Shown here one piece after another: positions 10,418-21,171 of a stretch of DNA of 64,000 nt. The number at the start of each line of letters is the position of its first letter. Position 1 is the stretch's first letter. The translations under genes were made by a program, and so were the position numbers. The DNA is taken from the NCBI GenBank assembly GCA_031771865.1, contig JASISA010000009.1:1116001-1180000 (forward strand), written 5' to 3'. This DNA comes from Nothophaeocryptopus gaeumannii (taxonomy: Eukaryota; Ascomycota; Dothideomycetes; Mycosphaerellales; Mycosphaerellaceae). The notes beneath the pieces are model-generated. The model had not been told where the DNA came from, did not search any database, and saw only the letters and a program-made list of their open reading frames with translations.

Positions 10418-12543
10418 ATGGCGCATCTGATGCCTCCTCCACCGGGTAGGACGCCATCCTCGAAACGCAAGATGCAGAACGGCCCAAAGATGGGCTCGTT
10501 CAAGAGACCAATGAAGAGCAATAACAAAAAAAGCGCGAAAAGTACACACACAGGAGATGTGGTTTCCGATGAGAGCGATCCTGGAGTAGAGAAAGGCGGT
10601 AGTACTGCTATTGAGGATGATGACGAGGCGGATGCCCACGCCCTGTCAGGCGCAAACCGAGGTGGAAGCATGGCCTCAGCGCGTCTGGCAGGGCTCTCCC
10701 AGAAGCAAGCTCAGGTATTTGGGGACAATCAAGCTGTTGCTGAAGCTGAGCGGGAAGGAAGTGACGCTGGAAGCGACGACTACGATTACGGCGCTGTGGA
10801 AGACGTGAGCGAAAGCGACTCTGAAGCTGTCGACGACGATGAGCGCAGTATTCGTAAGGCTGCAGAGCGCGATCTGGTTGCAGAGTTTGAACAGCTCGAG
10901 GAGCGTGACGAGCGCCCTCAGACTGCGAACTCCATGTCCAACCAAATGACCGGGCTTACGATTGACCAAGACGCAGCATTGGCCCGTCGACTTAGCTTGC
11001 AGAGTGAGGACAGCAACCTGGAAGAGCTGGACTTTTCTCAGGACCCATTCGCAGGCCTTCCGACGAATGACTCTCTGTACTTGGAACTCTTTAACGAAGC
11101 CGACAATGCATGGAAGAGTGACAATCTGTCATCCTGGCGAGATCCGGACGCGAACCTCAATCGTGAGAACAGCGTGCAGTCAAATGGCAATGAGAAGAAG
11201 GTTCGTTTTGTGGAGACTACAGCTTCATCACGCTCTTCTAGTATGAGCAGCGAAGACGAAGACGATCCACGTAACTCGTACCCAGACCTCTTTGACGAGG
11301 TTGACGACAATATGTCAAGATCACAGTTCCTGATGGAAATCAATATGGCTGTCGATGATGACAACGAGTCGACATACGATTACGAAAGCTTCACCGAACA
11401 GTATGACAGCGGTGCAATTGGCATTGATCAAGAGGAGAGCGACTCCGAGAGCGAGATGAGTGATAGTAGTATGGCTCCCAATACTTGATTTGTTTCTTTT
11501 TGCTGACACGTAGGAAAGCCGATGATGGGGAGACGACAGATGAAGAGGATGCCGATGAGCAGCTTGCTCGTGTGAGAGCAATGCAGCGCAGAAACGGCAC
11601 CACGCCTCTTCGCACCCCAGCTAGCACTCCTGGTCCCAGCGCTCCAAGCACGCCGGTGACTGGAGGTGGCAAGCGTTCATCCGTCGCTCGTCTCAACACG
11701 CAGAACAGAAACCCCAAGACCGGCACATTCAAGCATGACCCTACACGCGCGTCCATCATGGCAGACACGAAGGGCAGCGGCGTAAAGCTTGTTTGCCCAA
11801 CGAACCCGCCAGAGCAGGAAGAGGCGTACTGGGAGCGTGCACGCCAAGCCATGGGTAGCCGGGATGGAAGTCCTGGAGGATCTGTGTCTTGGACTCGCCC
11901 AACGCCACGTGCTTTCACTGGTCCCAAGCGCCCTCTCACTGCTAAGTCGACTCTTGGTACCATGTTTGACGGCAACCTTGACTTCCTCCGCGACAACGAT
12001 GAGTGCGGTATCGCGGCAGAGTTGACCATGCCGACGAGGACTAGCAGTTTGCGTTCATCTTTCACCTCTACCAACACGCCCGAAGAAGATGAGGACTCAG
12101 ACGAAAGCAGCAACATTCATATGGAAGACTTCGTCCAGATGTCTGACTCAGACTCAGAAATGGACGAGCCACTCAGATCAGCAATCACGTCGCCCACTGG
12201 TGACACCAACGCGCTTGGCCACCTACAGCAGCGCGGACTGGTCTCGTCGTTCCGCAATAATCAGCACCTGGCTCGCCAGGTCAGCTCTCTTCCTGCGCAC
12301 CCAACTCAGCGCGCTCAGACTTCTGAGGCCAATGCGCTTCAGAAAGGCAGACGTGGCGCTGCGAACACCCCCATGACTCCTGCACGCAAGAAGAACATCA
12401 GCCAAGATCTGAGTCACACTGGCGCTGGCGTGAAGAAAGCATCCGCCAGCCCACTCATCCAGAAGCACCGTCGCAGCCGCGGAAACTCCTTGTCTCAGAC
12501 ACTCGCCATCGATCGCTTCTCGGATGCCAATCACACACAGTGA
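10418..12543 (+). CDS. CRF1/Ifh1-like transcription factor
   Basis: Two exons encode about 691 residues. The first half is acidic and Ser-rich. The second carries DETTDEED-like sequence and the segment NPKTGTFKHDPTRASIMADT, followed by a Pro- and Ser-rich tail with a basic RKKN patch. A GxFxxDPxRxxxxxD segment after an acidic TTDEED stretch is typical of fungal CRF1/Ifh1 proteins, nuclear co-regulators of ribosomal protein genes. Exon 1 runs 10418-11468 with a GTATGG donor. The acceptor that restores the frame is AAAG at 11518, giving exon 2 as 11519-12543. The more canonical CGTAG at 11513 would shift the frame, so the exact splice site needs transcript data. The family assignment is moderate. 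Confidence 0.6.
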
Positions 12544-13383
12544 TTGCATCATAGCCACAGAAGCCTCACTGTCATCGTTGCACTACACCCTGCCACGCCT
12601 ATCTAAGCTGGCTACCCAAAAGTAAGAAAAAATCACCTCAATGTCTGCGGCTTCGACTTGTCCTTTAATTTAATGTTTGGCTTGGAAGCATGTGGCACAT
12701 CTCTTAGCGCGGCGTTGGTGGCGTTTCCATCTGCCCTTAATTGACCAGAAAAGTGTCTCGAAACCTGGCTCTATACTCGACAGCTGGGGATGAAGATGGC
12801 AGGCCGTCGTTATTGCTGCGCGCGGAGATACCCAATTGGAGTTGCGTTCTGAGTTAGCATCGCGATTGTTTGTTTGACTGAACAGCAGCATCGGAATACA
12901 CGAACAGATTATCGAAACAAGAGGAAGCGAAGCATGCAGGTGTCACAAGCAAGTTGGTGGGACATGATTGGTTTTCTGTACGTTAATCGGATGATGTTTT
13001 TTTGCTGTCTGCCTGTAATATAGATGGTGAAATGCGAACGATCTTCATCTGCAGCGGGCTCCATTTTCCTCCCAGGGCTGTGGAAAGAGCTCGTTGCCTC
13101 TCTTCTGTATGCGACATGTTGAGCATGCCGAACGCGACGATAGTAGCAGAGAATTGTGCGGCATTCACGAGAGGTCGGCAGTGAGCAATGTCACCCCGGC
13201 CGCCTCCTTGCGACTTCATTTCCTAACCTTCATGCACCGACCTCACCACCGAATCATGAAGAAAGCTCCTCGGCATTGCATTTTATTGCGCACAGCGGTG
13301 CTTTTATCAGGCCACCCATCTCTCATTCTCTATTCCTCCTCCACAGCTCCTCTCGTTGATGTCACCCATCTCCAAGCAGCATC
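12544..13383. other. Intergenic region
   Basis: There is no supported gene in this 840-base stretch. It should contain the 3' UTR of the CRF1-like gene and the promoter of the next gene. CT-rich sequence (TCTCATTCTCTATTCCTCC) lies 50-70 bases before the next ATG. Confidence 0.45.
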
Positions 13384-14187
13384 ATGACCAACACGTTCAC
13401 GGTCACCAGCATTACTGATGATGCAGCACTCCACCCAAGCACACAGCAACAACGACCACTTTCCTTCCCAAGCACATGCGGCCGCGGCGTTTCCGGCTCC
13501 AGCCGCCCTAGCTCTACTGGCGGCACTCACAGCTTTGGCTGTCTGTCCGATACGGTCGAGGAGAAGATTTCCGAAATCGAAGCCGGATTGTCAAGGGAGG
13601 GAGAGAGGGAGGACGAGGACGAGGGTCATGCAGGCGCTTGTTGTATGACGAATGGGGTTTCATCAGTAGAATATAGGGTGAGGGCAGTCCCAAGCCCATT
13701 GACTTTGAGACCGGTGGGCAATGAACCGACAATGGTGGGAGAGAGGTTATGTACTCCGAGCGTGTACAGTCCTGGTTCATTAAGTGCAGTCGACATCGCA
13801 ACTCCAGGCCTGTTCACGCCCATTACGCCCGCTTCCTCGAACCAAAGCCTTTGCGAGCGAGTCTGGGACGATATGCCTCCTCCACCTCCACTATTCGTCA
13901 CCAAGCCACAGAGCGTGACCGAGAGACGTAAGACCTTCAATTCAGATGCCATCGCGAAGTCTATAGAAGACATGACTGGAAGGCGAAGGACCTTCGGCTC
14001 GGACAACATCGCAAAACCCATGGACTTTGGGCTGGAGAAGTCGTTTGGTGGTCACAAGTTCTTCATGATGGCTCATGGGTTGAAGTACTATGATGAGGGC
14101 GATTATGGGATTAGGCAGGAGATTTTGAATCAGATTCGGGAGATGGAGTGGCATAATCGGGTTAATGAGGCGAGGGATGAGTTTTAG
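13384..14187 (+). CDS. Hypothetical protein with paired RRKTF repeats
   Basis: A single-exon protein of 267 residues that I do not recognise. It is Ser/Thr/Pro-rich, with one acidic stretch (EREDEDEG). A short direct repeat reads ERRKTFNSDAIAK and then GRRRTFGSDNIAK about 20 residues apart. The C-terminus is more ordered and aromatic (KFFMMAHGLKYYDEGDYGIR, then EILNQIREMEWHNRV), probably helical. There is no signal peptide and no membrane segment. The RR[KR]TF elements look like basophilic kinase sites. The ATG follows AGCATC, an acceptable context. The coding call rests on length, composition and the repeat; function is unknown. Confidence 0.65.
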   Translation: MTNTFTVTSITDDAALHPSTQQQRPLSFPSTCGRGVSGSSRPSSTGGTHSFGCLSDTVEEKISEIEAGLSREGEREDEDEGHAGACCMTNGVSSVEYRVRAVPSPLTLRPVGNEPTMVGERLCTPSVYSPGSLSAVDIATPGLFTPITPASSNQSLCERVWDDMPPPPPLFVTKPQSVTERRKTFNSDAIAKSIEDMTGRRRTFGSDNIAKPMDFGLEKSFGGHKFFMMAHGLKYYDEGDYGIRQEILNQIREMEWHNRVNEARDEF

Positions 14188-14653
14188 AGGAGCAGCTCAC
14201 AGGTCTGCATCTAAGTGTTGGGCATCTACTGGCTGGTGAATGAGTCTGGGAAAAGAATACGATATTCGTGAGTCTTCGAAAGCTTCTGATTGAAGAAGGC
14301 TGATAAAGTTGGCAGGTGGCACCTGCTTGGAACATTATAGTATGTTTTACTTTGTAAACTACGACGTCAAGATCAACGGCTTTTTGGTATGTTAGCTGAA
14401 GTTGCACTTACCTTGCAATTGCTGTCACCAACGAGTACGGAAGCTGCCCTGTTCAAGGCTGCCTGTCGCTGTTTCCATCGCGGCAGAAGCAATCAACAAA
14501 TCAGGCTTCATCTGATGTGACATGCAATCATCTCGCACATCGCATTGGGATATTCCTTCGTCCGCAGCGCAGTTCATCACTCTCAGATTATCCAAAGTAC
14601 AAGAGAAGTCCATCACTTCAACACATCGCATCGACCAAGCGGGAGCATCCAAA

Positions 14654-15286
14654 ATGCCAGTCTCATTCAACACCAACGCGCCAGCTCGCACTGGCCACAA
14701 CACCAACCATGTTGGCACAATCAGACAATGCCACTGCACACGCTATGAAACCCACCACTCATAGGACGAGCCTCCAGAAATCGGACTACCTGAAGCCGGA
14801 CGCTTCCCAACACTGCACACAATGCCACTCCTTCGAGCGCATCTCAACGGCACCATTATCCTCACGATTTGCGGGACGCCAATCCAGTATACGGACTACT
14901 CGTACCTCTTGACAATGGCTCGACCAGCTCGACCGTCTCCACTGGCCTTAGTGCGCGCAGTGCAGCGTGTAGCTTCGACAGCTCAGCAAGCAACCCTACC
15001 GCCCGGAGGGACTTCCGCACAAACAACGCATGGTGTACAACACGAGAGGTTTCAAGGAGAAGCCCGCGAGCAGGCACGGGAGAGCCAAGGAGATGAGAAT
15101 CAATCCGAAGTATGTCAGAGCGTGACGGTGGGATCGACAGTCCGGGACCAGTGTCAACAGGAGACTGCGGCAGCCTCTCATGATCCCGTCATGCCACCAG
15201 CGCAGCGAGATGTGACTCCTGGGTCTCAGGATGGGGTTGGGATTGATCAGCAGAGGAGAGATTCGGTCATTTGGAAAAGTAAATAG
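14654..15286 (+). other. Possible small gene, reading frame unresolved
   Basis: Three plus-strand frames each look coding over part of this region. A frame starting at about 14653 reads MPVSFNTNAPARTGHN. The frame 14822-15286 runs 154 residues. A third frame ends near 15122 with GRAKEMRINPKYVRA, a basic C-terminus that looks natural. An intron from about 14709 to 14764 (weak GTTGGC donor, CATAG acceptor) would join the first two. I could not find a clean join to the third. It may be a small unannotated gene, but no family is recognised. Confidence 0.25.
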
Positions 15287-16192
15287 GGCTAGAGGAGCAG
15301 AGAGATATTTCGATTCGTTTGGGAGTAGGAGAAGGAGTTATTTGATTGGAAGTATTGGGATGCAGTCCTTCATCTCGCTCAACATTCGCATGACTGAGCT
15401 GTCGAATCGTCCGTCATGCCCCGCATCGAAGCCTAAAAACCAGAGCGATTGCAAGAATCATCGTTTCAAAGAAGACAGTCTTCAAATTCGTCTTCCTAAG
15501 CCTTCTCCCGACCACGCTCTCCCATCGTCAACCACCTGTCGCTTCGCAGGTTAGATTCCTGAAGCACACTCCTCACCCTCCCAACCTCATGCGCTTTACT
15601 GTTGCGCTGCTCATCCATCTCTCGATCTCTTCAATTTGATCACTCAGGCCTCCTCCCTAACCTCGTCCCACCAGCTTCATGTCTCATCCACTCCTCGCTA
15701 TCGCTTATTTTCCTATGATATCTCCCCGGATTCGCAGCCGTAAAGCTATTGACAGATTTGTGTCTTTTCAAAGCAATTCGGAGCAGGCCGTCTGTTTGAC
15801 GTTCTTCGTCTCGGCGTTGGTGTAGGACGGCTTTGTGGAGGCGGTGGTTTCGAAGCTTCTGCTTAAGCCATACGAGGGGGCTCATGTCTGTAGGTGATAC
15901 CACGGGGATTTGCAAAATGACCCAAAGCGGCAGCCGAAGAAGTTCATCAGATCTATCTAGAAATAATCGATCGATATCGCGATGTGTGCTGTGTGTACAT
16001 GGTGAATGAGACAACACAATTGTCTTGCTATTCACTGAAGCGAGTGAGCGAACAAGCAAACCAAAACAAACGCCTGCATGCACGTCTTCGTGAATGTCGT
16101 AGAACAACTCCTCTTTTCCATCTCGAGCAACTCCTATTGCCGACCTCCACCGCTCCCTCCTCGGTCCCTCGCCATTGTTGTGTATACACCTC
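15287..16192. other. Intergenic region
   Basis: I see no gene in these 900 bases. Several short antisense frames here have no domain content. Confidence 0.45.
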
Positions 16193-17862
16193 TTAGCTAC
16201 TAGGCAAAATCCAGGTCACCACGCTGCTCGCAGGCACACTACCTCCATACTTCAACCCGCTGGTGGTGTTGACGGTAACGTACAGCGAGTTAGTGAATGT
16301 ATTCTGAATGACAACAGTCCTCGACGACTTGTCAGCGTTCAGCGATGCCACTGCCTGGACTCCGTAGGTAGAAGGGTCCGCCGAACTGCCATTCCCCGCT
16401 AGAACCGTAGCTCCCTTGGGCATAAATTTCGAGTACTGCGCCATCAAGTAATACGCCAAGTTGAATGTATAACTCCCATCATCGTTGATCGTGACGAGAC
16501 CGCGACAAGTCGAACACCCCCCAGACATATGCGGACCATTCGACGAATTCGTCCCAAGCGCCCACGCAATAGCTCCCATCCCCCAATTCTGCAGCGGACC
16601 AATAGTGAAATTTGAGGCATGGTACCAGGAATATTGGTCTTCGGGCGGAGTCCAGCATTCGCTCATGTATTGTTTCACGCCAGGGTTGGCTTTCTGGAAT
16701 GTTGTCATGGAAGTCCAATTGAGGGCTCCCGCGTAGCAGTGCCAAGCGATAGTGTTTACATTCCCGGTGCCGGAGTTGTTGAGGACTGTTTGCGGGAAGT
16801 CAGGGACGTCGGTGTTGTGGTCGTAGCCCCAGATGGAGGTTGAGAGACCGGCGTTGGACAAGGCTGGGGCGACGAAGTTCTTAATTAGTTGGACTTGTTC
16901 GTAGGCGAACATGTACCTGGAGATTAGAGAGCGTTAGTCGATGTACACTTCTCCCCAGATCCATATCTGCTTTGAAGAGGAGAAGACACTCACATCGTCG
17001 GATACCCAGCCGCACTATACAAAGGCTCATTCTGCACCGTAATCGCATCCGGCGTGACCCCCAACTGCTTGTACGCTTGAATATACTTTACAAAGTAATT
17101 CGCCCAGGGTCCCGCATACTGCGGCTGTGTCGAATTCAAACTATTATCCAAGTCAGCCAATCGCGGAGCCATCCAAGAGTGGCTTGTAGGTGAGGAGGTG
17201 ACGTACTAAGTATCACTCAAATTGTTATTCGTCACATTCCCCTGCGTCGCATCATTGCTCTTCATCCAACCCGGCGGACTCCACGGACTCCCGATAACAG
17301 TGATATTCGCATTCTTAGCCTTCATCTTCGCCAATAACTGCGCCATCGCCGTGCCGTAAGTTCCAAGCGTGAAGTTCGCAAGATTCGTATCCACCTGCCC
17401 ATTGTTGTCATCGTACGTATAATTCTTTCCATCAGCAGTCATATCGCTCGCACCGATCGTATGTCTCATAAGCTGGAAATTGGCCCCGGAAGAAGTGACG
17501 AGCGAATTGAGTAGGGCATCCAGGTTCGAGGACGAGAGGGAGTTGAATGTGCTGACGGTCGAGTCCGTGACTGCAGCTCCAAATCCGTTGACAGTTTGTT
17601 TGTATCCAGCCGTTGAATCGTCGAAAGTGAGGTTCCATGTCTTCTGACCTCCGGCACTTCCACCCCCGGAGGTAGGTGCCGTGATTTGTGTGATTTTGTA
17701 CCTCAGGTTCCAATTGGTACAATATGCGGTAGCGGCTGCTCTCTTCTGCAGGTGCGGAAAAGTAAAGGGAATGGCGGAAACATGAGGTGCGAGGAGGGCG
17801 ACCGAGGTCGTGAGAATAAGCAAGGCTGTGTGCTGAAGAGACATCGTGTACGGGATTGACAC
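16193..17862 (-). CDS. Secreted GH30 endo-beta-1,6-glucanase-like glycosidase
   Basis: Three exons (17207-17862, 16994-17140, 16193-16916) give 508 residues with a signal peptide (LLILTTSVALLAPHVSA) and a KR site at the end of the propeptide. The GH30 fold is clear: FGAAVTDS near the N-terminus, GSPWSPPGWMK, the acid/base Glu in TVQNEP (about E257) and the nucleophile Glu in YMSECW (about E354). The C-terminal beta domain ends SSVVTWILPSS. Such enzymes hydrolyse beta-1,6-linked glucan (some relatives act on galactan or glucosylceramide) outside the cell, in wall remodelling or attack on other fungi. The first intron (17141-17206) has GTACGT, a CTGAC branch and an AATAG acceptor, and it joins SDTYLNSTQ as the family requires. 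The second is 16917-16993 with GTGAGT and CTAAC. A second ATG at 17844 is equally likely as the start. Confidence 0.9.
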
Positions 17863-19184
17863 AACAAGCAGATATGCTGAATGAAGGCAAGTTGATCGTG
17901 TATACCTCCCATTATGATTGATTACATGGCGCTTTTGTATATTCTGTACTCAACGTTGCCATCGTAAGTGGCTGCCACGCTGTTCACAATCTGAGTTTTC
18001 GACTTGCAGCGCGTATACGCTTGCCTTCTCCCGCTGCATGAGGGCTATGCCTCGTTGAACCAGGCGGAGGTCCAGATCGAACATCTTCAGCTGTGGCAGC
18101 AGAGGTGTGATAGCGCTTGCGATGTCTTACTCGGAAGTGTGTGAGAAAGGAAGGTCGAAATCTCCGATGTGTCTTGACAGGCTTGATGGATCAACGCCTT
18201 AGAAGCAGGTGAGCGTGACGAAGAACGCCGCTGCGATGCAGAAGCTGTTGTACGTACATGTCGCTACACATGCGATGACTGCTTTGGAACCTTGCGTCGA
18301 GCGAATAGAGCCGTGTAATCCCCGTGACGGGGGTGCTTCACTTGCACATCTACCAACCGAGACGCGACTTTACCAGATTAGGAAGCCGTGGCCTTGGTAC
18401 GCCTCCGGTAGGGACGTATATCCCGATGCACAGAAGTAAGGCTCAACGTCGATCCTGCAGGTATGATCACCAGCTTACGTCCAACGAAGCCGGTTTGGCC
18501 GACTGCGCAGTTTGATAATTGCTGATTCCGGCCTGGTGTGCTGTGTGACCGGCAGAAGTGCGGGCGGTACCGCCATGGCCAGACCATAATGTTGGCATCG
18601 TCTTTTGATATCGGTAGTTGGGAGGAGGCTGCTATTGGCGAGGACGTTCGGCGACCGCTCGATGCTCCGAGAGAAACGCACAGAGGTGTCACAAGCCCCT
18701 ATTACGGCAGCCCTCATCACACCGCATCCCAGGCTCCGCGGCGACAATGTCTTCACCCTGATGACGCTACCTGCATTCTCCTTTCGTGATTTTGCAGTGG
18801 TCTCGACAAGCCTTCTACGACAATGAGATATGGCGGCGCATGCCTAAGTGCCGTTCTCCGTTGAGATGCATCAACCGTGCTGCTGAAGGACAGCAGTCTC
18901 ATGGGGTCGTGAGGCCTAGCCAACGCAGGAGCGGCTCTTCACTTGCTCCTTATTCATTTCACGGCCTCCATATTCTTCGAGGCTCCGTCATCGCATTCAA
19001 GCCATCCTGGTCACTGGCTGTCCATCCCATGCCTAGGCGATCTCTTGTTATGAACAGTGGTCCTGAGCAGCTGCCAAGCCACGTGCAGGCTCTACCATTC
19101 TGCCAATCGCTCGCTCAATGTCCCTTTTGAGCATCCCCAGTGATCAGTGGTGTGTGATGAGACTGCAGCACTCCGCACGAGCTA
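17863..19184. other. Intergenic region between GH30 gene and hypothetical gene
   Basis: These 1.3 kb hold the GH30 promoter on the left. I see no supported gene, repeat or RNA in the rest. Open frames around 18500-18790 have no recognisable motif. Confidence 0.45.
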
Positions 19185-20792
19185 TCACTCGGTATCTCTC
19201 TCATGCAATGAAGATACCTCGGATCGAGATATCGACACGGCATCATCGCTCATTGGACTGACAGGTCGAGATGATGCTTCATCAGAAGCATCAACGTCAA
19301 TGGAACTGCCTTTCTGAGCAGCGCCTCCGCCGGTAGTCGTCGAAGCTTCAATAGCACTCTCTGCACGCTCAATTTCATCATCAGGTAGATCGTCGTTCTC
19401 GACCTGATCCTCGTCCTCACCTTCCACAACAGAAGATAGTATCTTCATTGCCCGGCGTGGCTTCCGCCTTCGGTCCCACGAAAGCTTTCGATACTGGTAA
19501 CGAGGTCTTAGTGGTAGCTGAAATTGAGGAGAATACAGGCCGCCCTGCATTGGTGACAATCCCGAAGACGTATGGGCCGGGAAAGCCGAGGAGTGCTGCG
19601 CTTGCTCTAGTGACAGCTGTCTGTAGTTGGCAGGTTGCATTGCCACAGAGCCAAGAGCAGGGTGCAGTGCAGTAGGGTGGGTTAACATAGCCACATTCGT
19701 GAACGGAAAGCTGCTCTGCGGCATCATCGGCCCAAAGGGTTGAAGGTCGTGCCAGGAAATTGGTAGGGATGATCTCTGAATAGTAGCAAGCAGCTGCGTC
19801 TGCATGTAGCTGAATGCAAGCTCATAGTTGATGGGAGCAAGTGACATCCGGGCAGATCGGTCAGTGTGATGCACTCCAGTGGATGCATCCATACCGAGAC
19901 CAGGGTGCAGCATCTCGAAACTGGGACTCACTGACGTCGCCACGTTTGCGTTCCATATCGGTGCGTGGAAGGGGCCCAGTTTGCTTGTGCTGGAGCGACT
20001 ATTTCGTGCGAACGCAATCAGAGGAACCACTGGTACTGGATGAGGATTCCACCGGAATCTGATTCGGTCGCACGAAGGAGCAGGCGTGAAGATAGCAGCT
20101 TCCTGGGATTGCGCGTCTGTAGGGAGTGCCAGATGCTCCATTGACACCAATGGCAGTGGTGCGATACGAATGTACCCTTCTTGAACGAACACAGGCTCAT
20201 CGCCTTTGCGAAGAGCGGCCATCTTCCGAGCGCGTTCTTCCAATTCCTCATACACCTGCTTGTCGCGGGTGCGCTTGCCCAGGCCGGACAGCGGACGTCC
20301 TCTGGAGCGGTCTTGGCGTCTTTGGATGTCCCTGCTGGCCAATCGCGGTGACTGCTCTCTTGGATCACTCAATTGTGCCGCTGTCTCGTACGACGCGGTA
20401 TTGTCGGTTTGGTGTGACAGGGAGGATTGATGCTCCGGTGCTGAGAAGAGCTCGCTGGCCGTGCTCTCGTCTTCATCTTCAGAATCTCGGGCGACATGCC
20501 GCAGAGAGCCTGCGACGGACCCAACGTCCTTTGACTCGGATTGCGACATGATTTTACAGCGTTCGTGAGGAGTCGCAATATCACATTTGCACTCGTCGAC
20601 CTTGGCCCTCTTCTTGCCAAACAAGCCCGAGAATGGCCCACCACCAGTGAAGAGTGTGAAAGCCAAGAATGTCCGTCGCGCCCCGGTCTGCTCAGCAGCT
20701 ACTCTCATGTCTCGAAGTTCGTTGAAAAGAGAAGCCGATTCAAAGTCGAAAGATGCAGGAGAGTATATCTTCCCACGCGGATGAGCAGACAT
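19185..20792 (-). CDS. Hypothetical Ser/Pro-rich protein with acidic C-terminus
   Basis: An unrecognised single-exon protein of 535 residues if it starts at 20792 (MSAHPRGKIYSPASFDFESA). An in-frame ATG at 20906 would add 38 residues that look like leader sequence. The protein has a short Gly/Phe-rich segment (FTGGGPFSGLFGKKR), an acidic Ser region, a helical charged stretch EELEERARKMAALRKG, and a long Pro/Gln/Ser-rich middle. A basic RKLSWDRRRKPRR patch is followed by acidic EGEDEDQVENDD and a Ser-rich tail. The basic patch could be a nuclear signal. It has no enzyme motif or membrane segment. It is divergent from the next gene, with starts about 380 bases apart. Confidence 0.6.
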   Translation of the reverse strand: MSAHPRGKIYSPASFDFESASLFNELRDMRVAAEQTGARRTFLAFTLFTGGGPFSGLFGKKRAKVDECKCDIATPHERCKIMSQSESKDVGSVAGSLRHVARDSEDEDESTASELFSAPEHQSSLSHQTDNTASYETAAQLSDPREQSPRLASRDIQRRQDRSRGRPLSGLGKRTRDKQVYEELEERARKMAALRKGDEPVFVQEGYIRIAPLPLVSMEHLALPTDAQSQEAAIFTPAPSCDRIRFRWNPHPVPVVPLIAFARNSRSSTSKLGPFHAPIWNANVATSVSPSFEMLHPGLGMDASTGVHHTDRSARMSLAPINYELAFSYMQTQLLATIQRSSLPISWHDLQPFGPMMPQSSFPFTNVAMLTHPTALHPALGSVAMQPANYRQLSLEQAQHSSAFPAHTSSGLSPMQGGLYSPQFQLPLRPRYQYRKLSWDRRRKPRRAMKILSSVVEGEDEDQVENDDLPDDEIERAESAIEASTTTGGGAAQKGSSIDVDASDEASSRPVSPMSDDAVSISRSEVSSLHERDTE

Positions 20793-21171
20793 CGTCGAGG
20801 ATGTTGTCGTAAGTGAGATTCTCAGCGCAGGCCGTGGTGTGAGGTACTGAGTCGGTAGGTCGAACATCTTGCACCTCCCCAGGCTGCCTGGGTGATGTGG
20901 CCTCAAGACGATTCTCTCGTGGAAGTGCCAGTGTGCGCAAAAATATTTTCAACCCGACCGAGTGGACGCCCGTCATTCAATCTCGGTCCATTGGATGCTG
21001 CTAGATTCTACTGTAAGCTCCCACGAAGCTTGATTCTATCGGCCCACAGGAGATGAGGCAGCTCTGTGAGGACAAAGCTGGTCCATCGTATATTGCTCTC
21101 ATCTGTCACAACATCTTCGAAACCTACGCTCAGACATCACACAACCAAACTTCCACGTAACATCGCGCGCC

